DNA of 64,000 nucleotides, from positions 8,762,501 to 8,826,500 of the forward strand of contig NZ_CP012109.1 of the NCBI RefSeq assembly GCF_000280925.3. Direction: 5' to 3'. The translations under genes were made by a program, and so were the position numbers. Source of the stretch: Myxococcus hansupus (GTDB lineage: Bacteria > Myxococcota > Myxococcia > Myxococcales > Myxococcaceae). This document shows positions 1 to 7,103 of the stretch, one piece after another; positions within the stretch are counted from its first letter, which is position 1; every line of letters begins with the position of its first letter. The notes under the pieces are model-generated. The model made no database searches and was not told where the DNA came from. It saw only the letters and a program-made list of their open reading frames with translations.

Positions 1-189
1 GATCAGATGAAAGAAGGCAGGCGTCTCGTAACCCCAGACGCCATGGTTGCCCACGAGCAGTACCGGACCTTGTAATGGCAGGTGCTCGGTGCCCAGCAGT
101 CGCGCCCGATGGTACAGGGCGGAGAGGGCGGCGCCCTGTTCGGCGAGCCGGAAGATGGCTCGGCGCAGGCTGGCGAGCGGGGCGTCCAT
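1..189 (-). CDS. lysophospholipid acyltransferase-like protein, N-terminal 63 residues (cut by window edge)
   Basis: The minus-strand frame is open from an ATG at 187-189 to the window edge, so only the N-terminus is seen. After about 35 helical residues comes GPVLLVGNHGVWGYETPAFF. This resembles the first acyltransferase block of PlsC-type enzymes, where an NH(G)x4(D/E) motif holds the catalytic His. Family members move an acyl chain to a lysolipid or related acceptor at the inner membrane. The later motifs that would confirm the assignment (FPEG and so on) lie outside the window, so the substrate cannot be inferred. It is divergently oriented to the hemerythrin-like gene at 372. Confidence 0.55.
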   Translation of the reverse strand, partial: MDAPLASLRRAIFRLAEQGAALSALYHRARLLGTEHLPLQGPVLLVGNHGVWGYETPAFFHLI

Positions 190-371
190 GGTGGAAAAAC
201 ATGGGGATGCGCGCCCGCCCTGGCAGTTTTTACCTGTCTCCTGGTTGGCGAGCGGTCAGGCACACATGGGTGTGAAGCCCTGCGCATGCACAGGCGTAGG
301 AGTTTGATTAATGCCCGCTTGTAGGCATACTCAGGTTGTCTGCTTCCCGGTGCATGCCGAACGTTGGGTGT

Positions 372-863
372 ATGGGCAGCCCGTTCGACAGCCTCATCCA
401 TCAGCACCGGGAGCTGGAGGAGCGTTTCGAGCGCCTGGCGTCTGGGGTGGACTCGGGGGCGTCGCGGGAAACCGAGGAGCTGCTGGCATTGCTGCGGTTC
501 CATTCGCGTCTGGAGGAGCGCTGCCTCTACCCGTTGCTGGCGCAGGTGGCCGGGCGGGAGCGCTGCCGCGAGCAGACGGAAGACCATCTCACCATGCGAG
601 AATTGATGGATGAGCTGGAAGCGCTGCCACCGGGTCACTCCGAGTGGCAGGCCCGTCTGTTGACACTGGAAGACCTGGTGGTGGCGCATTTCCAAGAAGA
701 GGAGAATGCGCTGCTGCCCCAGCTCATGACTGCCCTGGATTCCCTGGCGTTGGATGACCTGCGGCGTGATTTATCGGCCACGCGGATGGAACTGCTCGCG
801 CGCCCTCAGGTGTCCCATGTGGCGGGAGCGCCCCTCCTGGATTCACTCCACTGGGACGGTTAG
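372..863 (+). CDS. hemerythrin HHE cation-binding domain protein
   Basis: This 163-residue cytoplasmic protein has the spaced His and Glu residues of a hemerythrin-like four-helix bundle: IHQHRELEERF near the start, RFHSRLEERCLYP in helix 2, EDHLTMRELMDE in helix 3 and AHFQEEENALLPQL in helix 4. Family members bind a non-haem di-iron centre and are tied to O2, NO or iron sensing and repair; which applies here cannot be read from sequence. No membrane or partner domain is present. The ATG at 372 was chosen because the His motif follows it directly. TTG 336 and ATG 354 are in-frame alternatives, and none has a strong ribosome binding site. Confidence 0.82.
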   Translation: MGSPFDSLIHQHRELEERFERLASGVDSGASRETEELLALLRFHSRLEERCLYPLLAQVAGRERCREQTEDHLTMRELMDELEALPPGHSEWQARLLTLEDLVVAHFQEEENALLPQLMTALDSLALDDLRRDLSATRMELLARPQVSHVAGAPLLDSLHWDG

Positions 864-950
864 ACCCCCCGGAGGGGGCCTGGAAACAGGTGAGACCTGC
901 GACAACGGGGTGAAGGTCCGTTGCTCAGTCACAACTTTTATCTCTTCCTT

Positions 951-979
951 TAGACAAAACCATTTTTGGCAGGTATGGG
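951..979 (+). promoter_or_regulatory. possible sigma-70-type promoter for the 1063 gene
   Basis: An unusually A/T-rich stretch precedes the zinc-motif gene. TAGACA at 951-956 is five of six to the -35 consensus, followed by exactly 17 bases and TATGGG at 974-979 as a weak -10. The start codon is about 85 bases further on, so the transcript would have a moderate leader. Confidence 0.35.
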
Positions 980-1062
980 TATGGGCAGCATCACAAGCAT
1001 CGAGCATCAGCCCCCCCTAGTACTGCATTACCCTTGTCGTTCCCCAGGTGAGGATTCAACGA

Positions 1063-1605
1063 ATGTCCGTGGATAAAGCGTTTCGCGACATGATCCGCAA
1101 TGAGATCGAAGTCCAGCTCAAGCCGCTGCGTGACGTGGTCGCGCGGCTGGAGGAGGGCACGGCGGATCTGGACGCGCTCCGCAACGTGGCCGAGCGCCTG
1201 GCGCCCCTGGCCGAGGTCGTGGGGCCCCTGTTCGGCGCGCAGATTCCGGCGGCGGCCAAGGCGGGTCGGCGTGGCCCGGGTCGCCCGGCGAGCGCGGCTC
1301 GCAGCACCCTGACGGCGGCTCCCGCCGCGGCGGCCGGTGGCAAGCGCCGGGGCCGCAAGCCCGCGGCGGCTGGTGCTGACGGCTCGCGCGCCTGCGCCAT
1401 CATCGGCTGCGGCAAGCCCAGCCGCACCAAGGGCTACTGCGCGGCCCACTACCAGAAGCTCCGCATGCTGGAGAAGACCAACCGTCGCCCGAGCGACTGG
1501 AAGGACTACGCGGACCCGGACTCCGTGGACGACATCAAGCTGCCGCGCGGACGCGCCGCGTCGAAGGCGCTGGCGGCTGCCGCTCAGGCTGGGCACGCAG
1601 GCTAG
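1063..1605 (+). CDS. basic protein with C/C/C/H zinc-like motif (paralogue of the gene at 63355)
   Basis: The 180-residue protein has three parts. Residues 1-65 form a helical, probably coiled-coil head (SVDKAFRDMIRNEIEVQLKP...). Next comes an Ala/Arg/Gly linker with AT-hook-like GRRGPGRP. The third part is a compact motif CAIIGCGKPSRTKGYCAAHY followed by QKLR, where three Cys and one His could bind zinc. The tail carries LPRGRAASKAL. The same plan recurs in the paralogue beginning at 63355, with the motif and LPRGRAASKAL conserved. Small zinc modules of this C..C..C..HYQ type occur in phage and DNA-associated proteins, so nucleic-acid binding is plausible but inferred. The ATG at 1063 is preferred to GTG 1048: it has GAGG upstream and matches the paralogue start. 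Confidence 0.85.
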   Translation: MSVDKAFRDMIRNEIEVQLKPLRDVVARLEEGTADLDALRNVAERLAPLAEVVGPLFGAQIPAAAKAGRRGPGRPASAARSTLTAAPAAAAGGKRRGRKPAAAGADGSRACAIIGCGKPSRTKGYCAAHYQKLRMLEKTNRRPSDWKDYADPDSVDDIKLPRGRAASKALAAAAQAGHAG

Positions 1606-1746
1606 CCAGCGGCACGCTGCCCCGGCCCGGGCAGAGAGTGACCGCGCCCCCGTTGTTCCGCTCTGTTGCACAGAGAGGATTCGGGGTCCGCCCATGCGGG
1701 AGAGACTTGCCCGTGGGGGCTTGCACGAGCATGAATGCCCGGGCCC

Positions 1747-2616
1747 ATGAACACACGCGATTTGGAGCCTGGAATCATCACCGACCTGGCCGGACGGACC
1801 ACGTACGGTGATTACCTGCAGCTCGACCGACTCTTGTCGGCCCAGGTGACGCGCTCACAGCCGCCTCACCACGACGAGCTGTTGTTCATCATCCAGCATC
1901 AGACGAGCGAGCTGTGGATGAAGCTGCTCATCCACGAACTGGGCGCCTGCATCCGTTACGTGCAGGCCGACCGGCTGGAGCCGTCGTTCAAGATTTTCGC
2001 CCGCGTGGCGCACATCCAGCGGATGCTCTTCGAGCAATGGAGCGTCTTGGAGACGCTCACGCCCAACGAGTACCTGGAGTTCCGCGACACGCTGGGCAGC
2101 TCCTCGGGTTTCCAGAGCTTCCAGTACCGTGCGCTGGAGTTCCTGCTGGGCAACAAGGACCCGAATGCGCTGATGCCCTTCCGCCACGTGCCTTCCGTGC
2201 ACGGCGAGTTGGAGCGGCTGTTCGAATCCCCCAGTCTGTATGACGAGTTCCTGCGCCACCTGTCGCGCATGGGACACCCGGTGCCGCAGAGCCACGCGCA
2301 GCGCGACTGGCGCAAGCCTTACGAGAAGAGTCCGGACGTGGTGCAGGTGTTCCGCCGCATCTACGAGGACCCCGAGGCGCACTGGGACGCGTACGAGATG
2401 TGCGAGAAGCTGGTGGACACCGAGGAGCGCTTCCAGCTCTGGCGTTACCGCCACATGATGACGGTGATGCGCATCATCGGCTTCAAGCAGGGCACGGGCG
2501 GCTCGTCCGGCGTGGGCTTCCTGCGCAAGGCGTTGGACCTGCGCTTCTTCCCGGAGCTGTGGGATGTGCGCACGGAGCTGTCGCCGCCCGCGCCTTCCCG
2601 GCACCGCACGCCCTGA
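1747..2616 (+). CDS. kynA: tryptophan 2,3-dioxygenase
   Basis: The product is a cytoplasmic haem enzyme that opens the indole ring of L-tryptophan with O2 to give N-formylkynurenine, the first step of the kynurenine route. The 289-residue length fits the bacterial family (about 280 residues). The hallmark N-terminal block is present (TYGDYLQLDRLLSAQ, HHDELLFIIQHQTSELWMKL, IHELG), as are LGSSSGFQSFQYR, YRHMMTVMRIIGFKQGTGGS and the C-terminal FPELWDVRTEL. No other kynurenine-pathway gene lies beside it in this window. The start is either ATG 1747 or ATG 1735; neither has a good ribosome binding site, and 1747 gives the usual N-terminus. Confidence 0.95.
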   Translation: MNTRDLEPGIITDLAGRTTYGDYLQLDRLLSAQVTRSQPPHHDELLFIIQHQTSELWMKLLIHELGACIRYVQADRLEPSFKIFARVAHIQRMLFEQWSVLETLTPNEYLEFRDTLGSSSGFQSFQYRALEFLLGNKDPNALMPFRHVPSVHGELERLFESPSLYDEFLRHLSRMGHPVPQSHAQRDWRKPYEKSPDVVQVFRRIYEDPEAHWDAYEMCEKLVDTEERFQLWRYRHMMTVMRIIGFKQGTGGSSGVGFLRKALDLRFFPELWDVRTELSPPAPSRHRTP

Positions 2617-2778
2617 GCCGTCCACTGGGTGGCAGGGCCGCGCGGTGGGAGTGACGACTGGCGCGCATGCCCCTGCTCACCTCGGAAGTTCAGTAGGGGC
2701 GTGCCGGGGCTCTTGTTCAGAGCGAGGGTGTGGCCTCTTTTTTGCTTGGGGTGAGCGGGCGAAGCCGAACGCCATTGG

Positions 2779-3768
2779 ATGGGATGCGGTACTCGTGGTC
2801 TGGTTGAGAAAATACTGGAGCCTAGGTTGGACCCAAACGCACGAGCCTTCTACGAGTCGCGCTTCGAGATTGCTTTCCTGCGGAAGAAGGGGGAGGCGTT
2901 CCAGGACTTCTTCTCAACCATCATGGAGATGGGGTACCCGTCCGATTTCCAGCGAGTCCGGCCATGGGGTCGGCTTGGGGATCGGAAGAACGACGGCTAC
3001 CTCGGGTCCAAGAGGATGCTCTTTCAGGTCTACGCACCGAACGAATTAGCTTCGGCGGAGACGGTACGAAAGATCCACGAAGACTTCACCGAGGCACTTC
3101 CATACTGGAAGGCGCACTTTTCGACGTGGGTTTTCGTCCATAACGCGGAGAATGGGCTGGGACCTGCGGTTCTGAAGAAGCTGCTGGAACTTGAAGCGGC
3201 GAACTCCCATCTGAAAGTGCTCCGCTGGGGCTTCGAGCAACTCAGAGCTGAGGTTTTCCTCCTGCCTGAGTCGAGCTTGGCTAGGCTGTTTGGCCCTGCG
3301 CCAACTGCGCAAAGTATGGATGCGCTGGGTATTTCAGACCTGCGACCGATTCTGGAGCACATCCCTCGTCTTCCGGCGCCGTCCGACGCGGATTTGCGGC
3401 CCGTCCCTGCCGATAAGCTGCAGCGCAACCTGCTCTCGGAACATGCAGCAGACCTGCTGAAGCTCGGGATGCGGCGTGCCTCGCTAGTTGGTCGGTATTT
3501 CGACGCGCGCCCAGACCCTACTGAACGTGATGCGATCGCGCAGGCACTGCGAGTCAGGTACGAAGAGCTTCGGCGGACAGCCCTTTCTCCAGACCAGGTC
3601 TTCGCCGCTCTCCAGGAGTTCGTGCACTCGGTGCGTGCACCAACCCCTGCGCAACATGCCGCAGTCGTGACTGTGCTCGCCTACTTCTTCGAGGAGTGCG
3701 ACATTTTCGAGCGCACACCTCAGCAGGCGGAGTCAGTCGAGCGCGCAGCCCAGAAGGTGGAGTCATGA
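2779..3768 (+). CDS. ABC-3C system effector-like protein with putative PD-(D/E)XK nuclease fold
   Basis: This is the first gene of a three-gene ABC-3C cassette (329 residues). Near residues 30-75 the order ...KGEAFQDFFSTIM...VRPWGRLGDRKNDGYL...FQVYAP resembles a restriction-endonuclease-like core: a helix with Glu, an Asp in KNDGYL, and a Q-x-Y strand in place of (D/E)xK. Nuclease activity is inferred, not shown. The C-terminal 150 residues are helical and probably mediate complex assembly. The stop overlaps the next start (ATGA), implying translational coupling. Codon use is less G/C-biased than in neighbours, with ATA, AAA and TTA codons, which suggests transfer. ATG 2779 is the only reasonable start; its ribosome binding site is weak. 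Confidence 0.75.
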   Translation: MGCGTRGLVEKILEPRLDPNARAFYESRFEIAFLRKKGEAFQDFFSTIMEMGYPSDFQRVRPWGRLGDRKNDGYLGSKRMLFQVYAPNELASAETVRKIHEDFTEALPYWKAHFSTWVFVHNAENGLGPAVLKKLLELEAANSHLKVLRWGFEQLRAEVFLLPESSLARLFGPAPTAQSMDALGISDLRPILEHIPRLPAPSDADLRPVPADKLQRNLLSEHAADLLKLGMRRASLVGRYFDARPDPTERDAIAQALRVRYEELRRTALSPDQVFAALQEFVHSVRAPTPAQHAAVVTVLAYFFEECDIFERTPQQAESVERAAQKVES

Positions 3769-4067
3769 TTCTGCCGACCAAGGGAATCCGCGCAGATCGG
3801 GCGCTATTGAGCGTCGGGGCGGACGTTCTACGTTTGCTCGACGAACCCAAGACGGTATCTCGAATCTGGGATGAGGTGCGGTCTGCATGGGAGATGCGGG
3901 ACGGCGCGTCCAGGTTGAGCTTTGACTGGTTTGTTCTGGCCCTCGACCTGCTCTACGTCTTGGGGGCTGTGGAGATGGCGCAAGGGCGGCTCTCGCGCCG
4001 CACGTCACGCACGGAGTCGAAGCGCCTGAATCCGGCAAGCTCTCCGTCAGAGGGCCTTGGAACATGA
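3765..4067 (+). CDS. ABC-three component system middle component (MC6 type)
   Basis: A 100-residue protein sits between the effector-like gene and the ATPase, with ATGA overlaps on both sides. The start MILPTKGIRADRALLSVGA, then TVSRIWDEVR and SFDWFVLALDLLYVLGAVE, are the signature segments of the small middle component called MC6 in ABC-3C systems. Known ABC-3C loci couple an SMC-like ABC ATPase, a small linker protein and a variable effector, and are thought to act in defence. The last 25 residues are polar and probably disordered. Membership follows both from motifs and from position. The molecular role, bridging ATPase and effector, is inferred from the family. Confidence 0.82.
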   Translation: MILPTKGIRADRALLSVGADVLRLLDEPKTVSRIWDEVRSAWEMRDGASRLSFDWFVLALDLLYVLGAVEMAQGRLSRRTSRTESKRLNPASSPSEGLGT

Positions 4068-5788
4068 TTCATCGCCTCTTCAGCGACTTGCCCACGTTCA
4101 AGTCCCTGCACCTGCACAGCGGGCTCAACGTGCTGCTTGCCGACAAGAGCCCGGGCGCGACCGACCGTCAGACGAGGAATGGTGCAGGCAAGACCAGCTT
4201 CGTGGACTTGATTCACTTCTTGCTGGGCGCAAGGTCGGCGCCTCGCTCCACTTTCCGCCTTGATCCCTTGAAGGACTCCTCTTTCGGGATGGAGTTCGAT
4301 CTTCGCGGGCACAACATCGTCGTGCGTCGGTCCGGGGCAGATTCTGCGCGCATCCAGTTAGAAGGCGTACCTCCTTCTTGGGGTGTGCCCGAAGAGGTGT
4401 CCAACGAGGCGTGGAAGGCGCTACTCGGGCCAGCGATGTTCGGGCTGCCCCCAGCTGACTCCGGCAAGGCCGCTCCGTCATTTCGAGAGTTGATGGCCTA
4501 CTTTGCCCGCCGCCAACTGGACGGTGGTTTCACCGCACCTACCAAGAGCTCCTCCGTACAGCAAACCGGTTCGCAGCAAACGGCTGTTACCTATTTGCTC
4601 GGGCTGGACTGGAGCATTCCTCAAGAATGGCAGCGAGTCCGAGAGCAGGAGGCCAGCCTCAAGGAACTTAAAAAGGCATCAGGAGAAGGCCCGCTGAGCC
4701 CGATCCTCGGCTCTGCGGCCACGCTTCGAACCCAGCTCGCGTTGGCGGAAGAGCGCGCCCGTAAACTCAGGGGGGCGATTGCGTCCTTTCAGGTGCATGC
4801 TCAGTACCACGAGTTGGAGAAAGAGGCGTCCCGCCTGACCCGAGATCTCAACGGGTTGGTGGACGACAACGCGCTCGACCGGCAGCGCGCGGAGGAACTG
4901 CGTGCCGCCGTTGTTGCAGAGGCACCGCCCACTCCGCCAGACCTTGAACGGCTTTACGAAGAAATTGGGGTCCACCTCTCCAGCGCTGTCTTGCGCCGCT
5001 TCGAGGAACTCCAGGCGTTTCATGACTCCGTGGTGCGGAACCGGAGCTCCTATCTCAAGAGCGAGCTGGCCGCCTTGGAGCATCGAGTCGAGGAGCGTGA
5101 CCGCAAAAAGGGGGAACTCGACCAACGGCGTTCAGAGGTCATGGAAATCCTGCGTTCGCACGGGGCTTTGGAGCACTTCTCCAAGCTACAGACCGAGTTG
5201 TCGCGAGTAGAGGCGGAAGCGGAGACTCTGCGGCTTCGGTACTCTGCGGCGGAAGCTTTGGAGAGCAGCAGGGTGACGATGGCTTTGGAGCGCACGCGGC
5301 TGCTCACCCGGTTGGGAGAGGACTACAGAGAGCAGGAGAACGTCTTGGGAAGGGCCATCGTCGCCTTCGAAGAGATTTCCAGGTCGCTCTACGAAGACGC
5401 CGGGAGCTTGACGATCAAGGCAACGCCCAATGGTCCTTCGTTCGAGATCCAGATTCATGGTGCCAGGAGCAAGGGCATCCAGAACATGCAGATCTTCTGC
5501 TTCGACATGATGCTGATGCGCCTGTGCACGGAGCGGGGGCGCGGCCCGGGGTTCTTGGTCCACGACAGCCACTTGTTCGATGGTGTCGATGAGCGGCAGG
5601 TCGCGAAAGCTCTCCAGCTTGGGGCGAGGCTGTCCGACGAACTGGGCTTTCAGTACATCGTGACGATGAACTCGGATGCAGTGCCTCGAGACTTGCCTCC
5701 GGGCTTCTCCCTGGACCGGCACGTTCTTCCGATTCGGTTGACCGATGCCACGGAGGACGGAGGGCTTTTCGGCATCAGGTTCGCGTAG
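4064..5788 (+). CDS. DUF2326-family ABC ATPase of an ABC-3C system
   Basis: The 574-residue SMC/RecN-like ATPase begins MIHRLFSDLPTFKSLHLHSG and has a Walker A RNGAGKTS at residues 38-45. A long helical coiled-coil region spans about residues 190-430. The C-terminal nucleotide-binding half contains FLVHDSHLFDGVDERQVAKAL, the DUF2326 signature covering the Walker B/D-loop region. It lacks membrane segments and so acts as a soluble, probably nucleic-acid-associated ATPase. It is the sensor/motor component by analogy with other ABC-3C systems; what triggers it is unknown. The gene is the last of the coupled cassette, and a conserved chromosomal-type gene resumes 74 bases downstream. Confidence 0.9.
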   Translation: MIHRLFSDLPTFKSLHLHSGLNVLLADKSPGATDRQTRNGAGKTSFVDLIHFLLGARSAPRSTFRLDPLKDSSFGMEFDLRGHNIVVRRSGADSARIQLEGVPPSWGVPEEVSNEAWKALLGPAMFGLPPADSGKAAPSFRELMAYFARRQLDGGFTAPTKSSSVQQTGSQQTAVTYLLGLDWSIPQEWQRVREQEASLKELKKASGEGPLSPILGSAATLRTQLALAEERARKLRGAIASFQVHAQYHELEKEASRLTRDLNGLVDDNALDRQRAEELRAAVVAEAPPTPPDLERLYEEIGVHLSSAVLRRFEELQAFHDSVVRNRSSYLKSELAALEHRVEERDRKKGELDQRRSEVMEILRSHGALEHFSKLQTELSRVEAEAETLRLRYSAAEALESSRVTMALERTRLLTRLGEDYREQENVLGRAIVAFEEISRSLYEDAGSLTIKATPNGPSFEIQIHGARSKGIQNMQIFCFDMMLMRLCTERGRGPGFLVHDSHLFDGVDERQVAKALQLGARLSDELGFQYIVTMNSDAVPRDLPPGFSLDRHVLPIRLTDATEDGGLFGIRFA

Positions 5789-5862
5789 TACGCAACAGGC
5801 GGGCCTCACAGGGGGCGGACGGGGCGGTGATTGTCATGGTCGCGGGTTAGCCTTCCCGCACC

Positions 5863-6984
5863 ATGGACGCTGCCGCTCCGGTGCTCTTCGAAAAGGCGTA
5901 CGTCCTCTGCTACCGCACCTTCGACATCGCGGAGGAGGTGGATTTGGAGCGCGCGCGCCGCGTGCTCACCGAGGACTCCCGCCGGCTCAAGCTTTCACGG
6001 GAGAACAGTCAGTACCTCCAGCTCCCCAACCCGCCGCTGGCGTATGAGCTGGGCCGTCGGCCTCTGGCATTGCGTGACGGTCCGGTGACAGTGGATGCCA
6101 CCGCGCGCCTGTTCGACCATGGCGCCGCGTCCATCATCCTCCGCGTGCCTGTCGTCCCGGGAACGTCATTGGATGAGCTCACGCGGATGGCGGATGAGCT
6201 CTACGACAGCCAGGCGTTGGAGGACCTGGCCCTGGAGTTGGTGGAAGGTGTGCGTCGCACCATCGCGCCCGCGGTGCAGGCGCCGCACCTGTGGGAGCAG
6301 AACGAGAGCTACACCGTCATCTTCGCGGAGGAGATTCGGGGCCACCCCACCGCGGACGAACTGCTGAAGCAGGCGGACCTGGCGCGGCTGCTCCTGGGGG
6401 AGAGTGGCGCCGTGCCGCTGTCGCCACGTGAGAGTGAATCCGTGCTCCAGTCACGCTTCAGCTACACCATCCACGACCTGGTCGTCATCGACTGGAACAG
6501 CGCCTTTGTCTACGAACCCTCCGGCTCGCGAGACATTCCCGACCTGCTGGAGATCGCCAACGCGCAGTTGTTGGAGTTCCGCTACTACGACGAGCGGCTG
6601 GACGCGCACATCACCCGCATCCACGAGAAGGTGCAGGCCGCGCGGCACGGCTGGGCCACGCTGTTCCGCAGTCCCTATCGCACGCTGACGCGGCAGACGC
6701 TCTCCACGCTGGTGGACCTGAACGAGTTCATCGAGCGCGTGGACAACAGCCTGAAAATCATCGGCGACTTCTACCTGGCCAAGGTCTACGAGAGCGCCGT
6801 GCGCCGCATGCGCATCCCCGCGTGGCAGGGCTCCGTCACCCGCAAGCATCAGTTGCTGGCCCAAACGTATGGCCTGCTCAAGGGGGACGTGGACATCGAC
6901 CGCTCCCACACGCTGGAGGCCGTCATCGTCCTGCTCATCGTCCTCGAAATCTTCTTCGCCTTCTTTCGCGTCTTCGAGCACTGA
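5863..6984 (+). CDS. conserved protein of unknown function with C-terminal membrane anchor
   Basis: The 373-residue protein has a soluble N-terminal domain, a conserved-looking centre IHDLVVIDWNSAFVYEPSGS followed by RDIPDLLEIANAQLLEFRYY, and a C-terminal helix around residues 345-370 (LEAVIVLLIVLEIFFAFFRV) that looks like a membrane anchor. The overall plan recalls the RMD1/DUF155 group, but the diagnostic segments of that family were not clearly seen, so no function is assigned. Helical segments between residues 240 and 320 may form a coiled coil. It starts at ATG 5863 just after the ABC-3C cassette and is probably not part of it, since its codon use returns to the strongly G/C-biased local norm. 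Confidence 0.82.
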   Translation: MDAAAPVLFEKAYVLCYRTFDIAEEVDLERARRVLTEDSRRLKLSRENSQYLQLPNPPLAYELGRRPLALRDGPVTVDATARLFDHGAASIILRVPVVPGTSLDELTRMADELYDSQALEDLALELVEGVRRTIAPAVQAPHLWEQNESYTVIFAEEIRGHPTADELLKQADLARLLLGESGAVPLSPRESESVLQSRFSYTIHDLVVIDWNSAFVYEPSGSRDIPDLLEIANAQLLEFRYYDERLDAHITRIHEKVQAARHGWATLFRSPYRTLTRQTLSTLVDLNEFIERVDNSLKIIGDFYLAKVYESAVRRMRIPAWQGSVTRKHQLLAQTYGLLKGDVDIDRSHTLEAVIVLLIVLEIFFAFFRVFEH

Positions 6985-7103
6985 CGCCCCCGGGGAACCC
7001 CGTACCTCAAGACTGTTTCTGCCCGGTTTCCACGCTTCACGGGACATGGGAGAATGGGGTTTCGAGGCAGGAGGCCGTGCGTCCTTGCCGGGGGGAGTGG
7101 GGC

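Noticed and set aside
865..880. C-run/G-run after the hemerythrin gene as a terminator
   Set aside because: Short stem with a mismatch and no T-run; too weak to call.
5863..6984. Assignment to RMD1/DUF155
   Set aside because: Only the overall plan (soluble domain plus C-terminal anchor) agrees; diagnostic motifs were not seen, so left as unknown.
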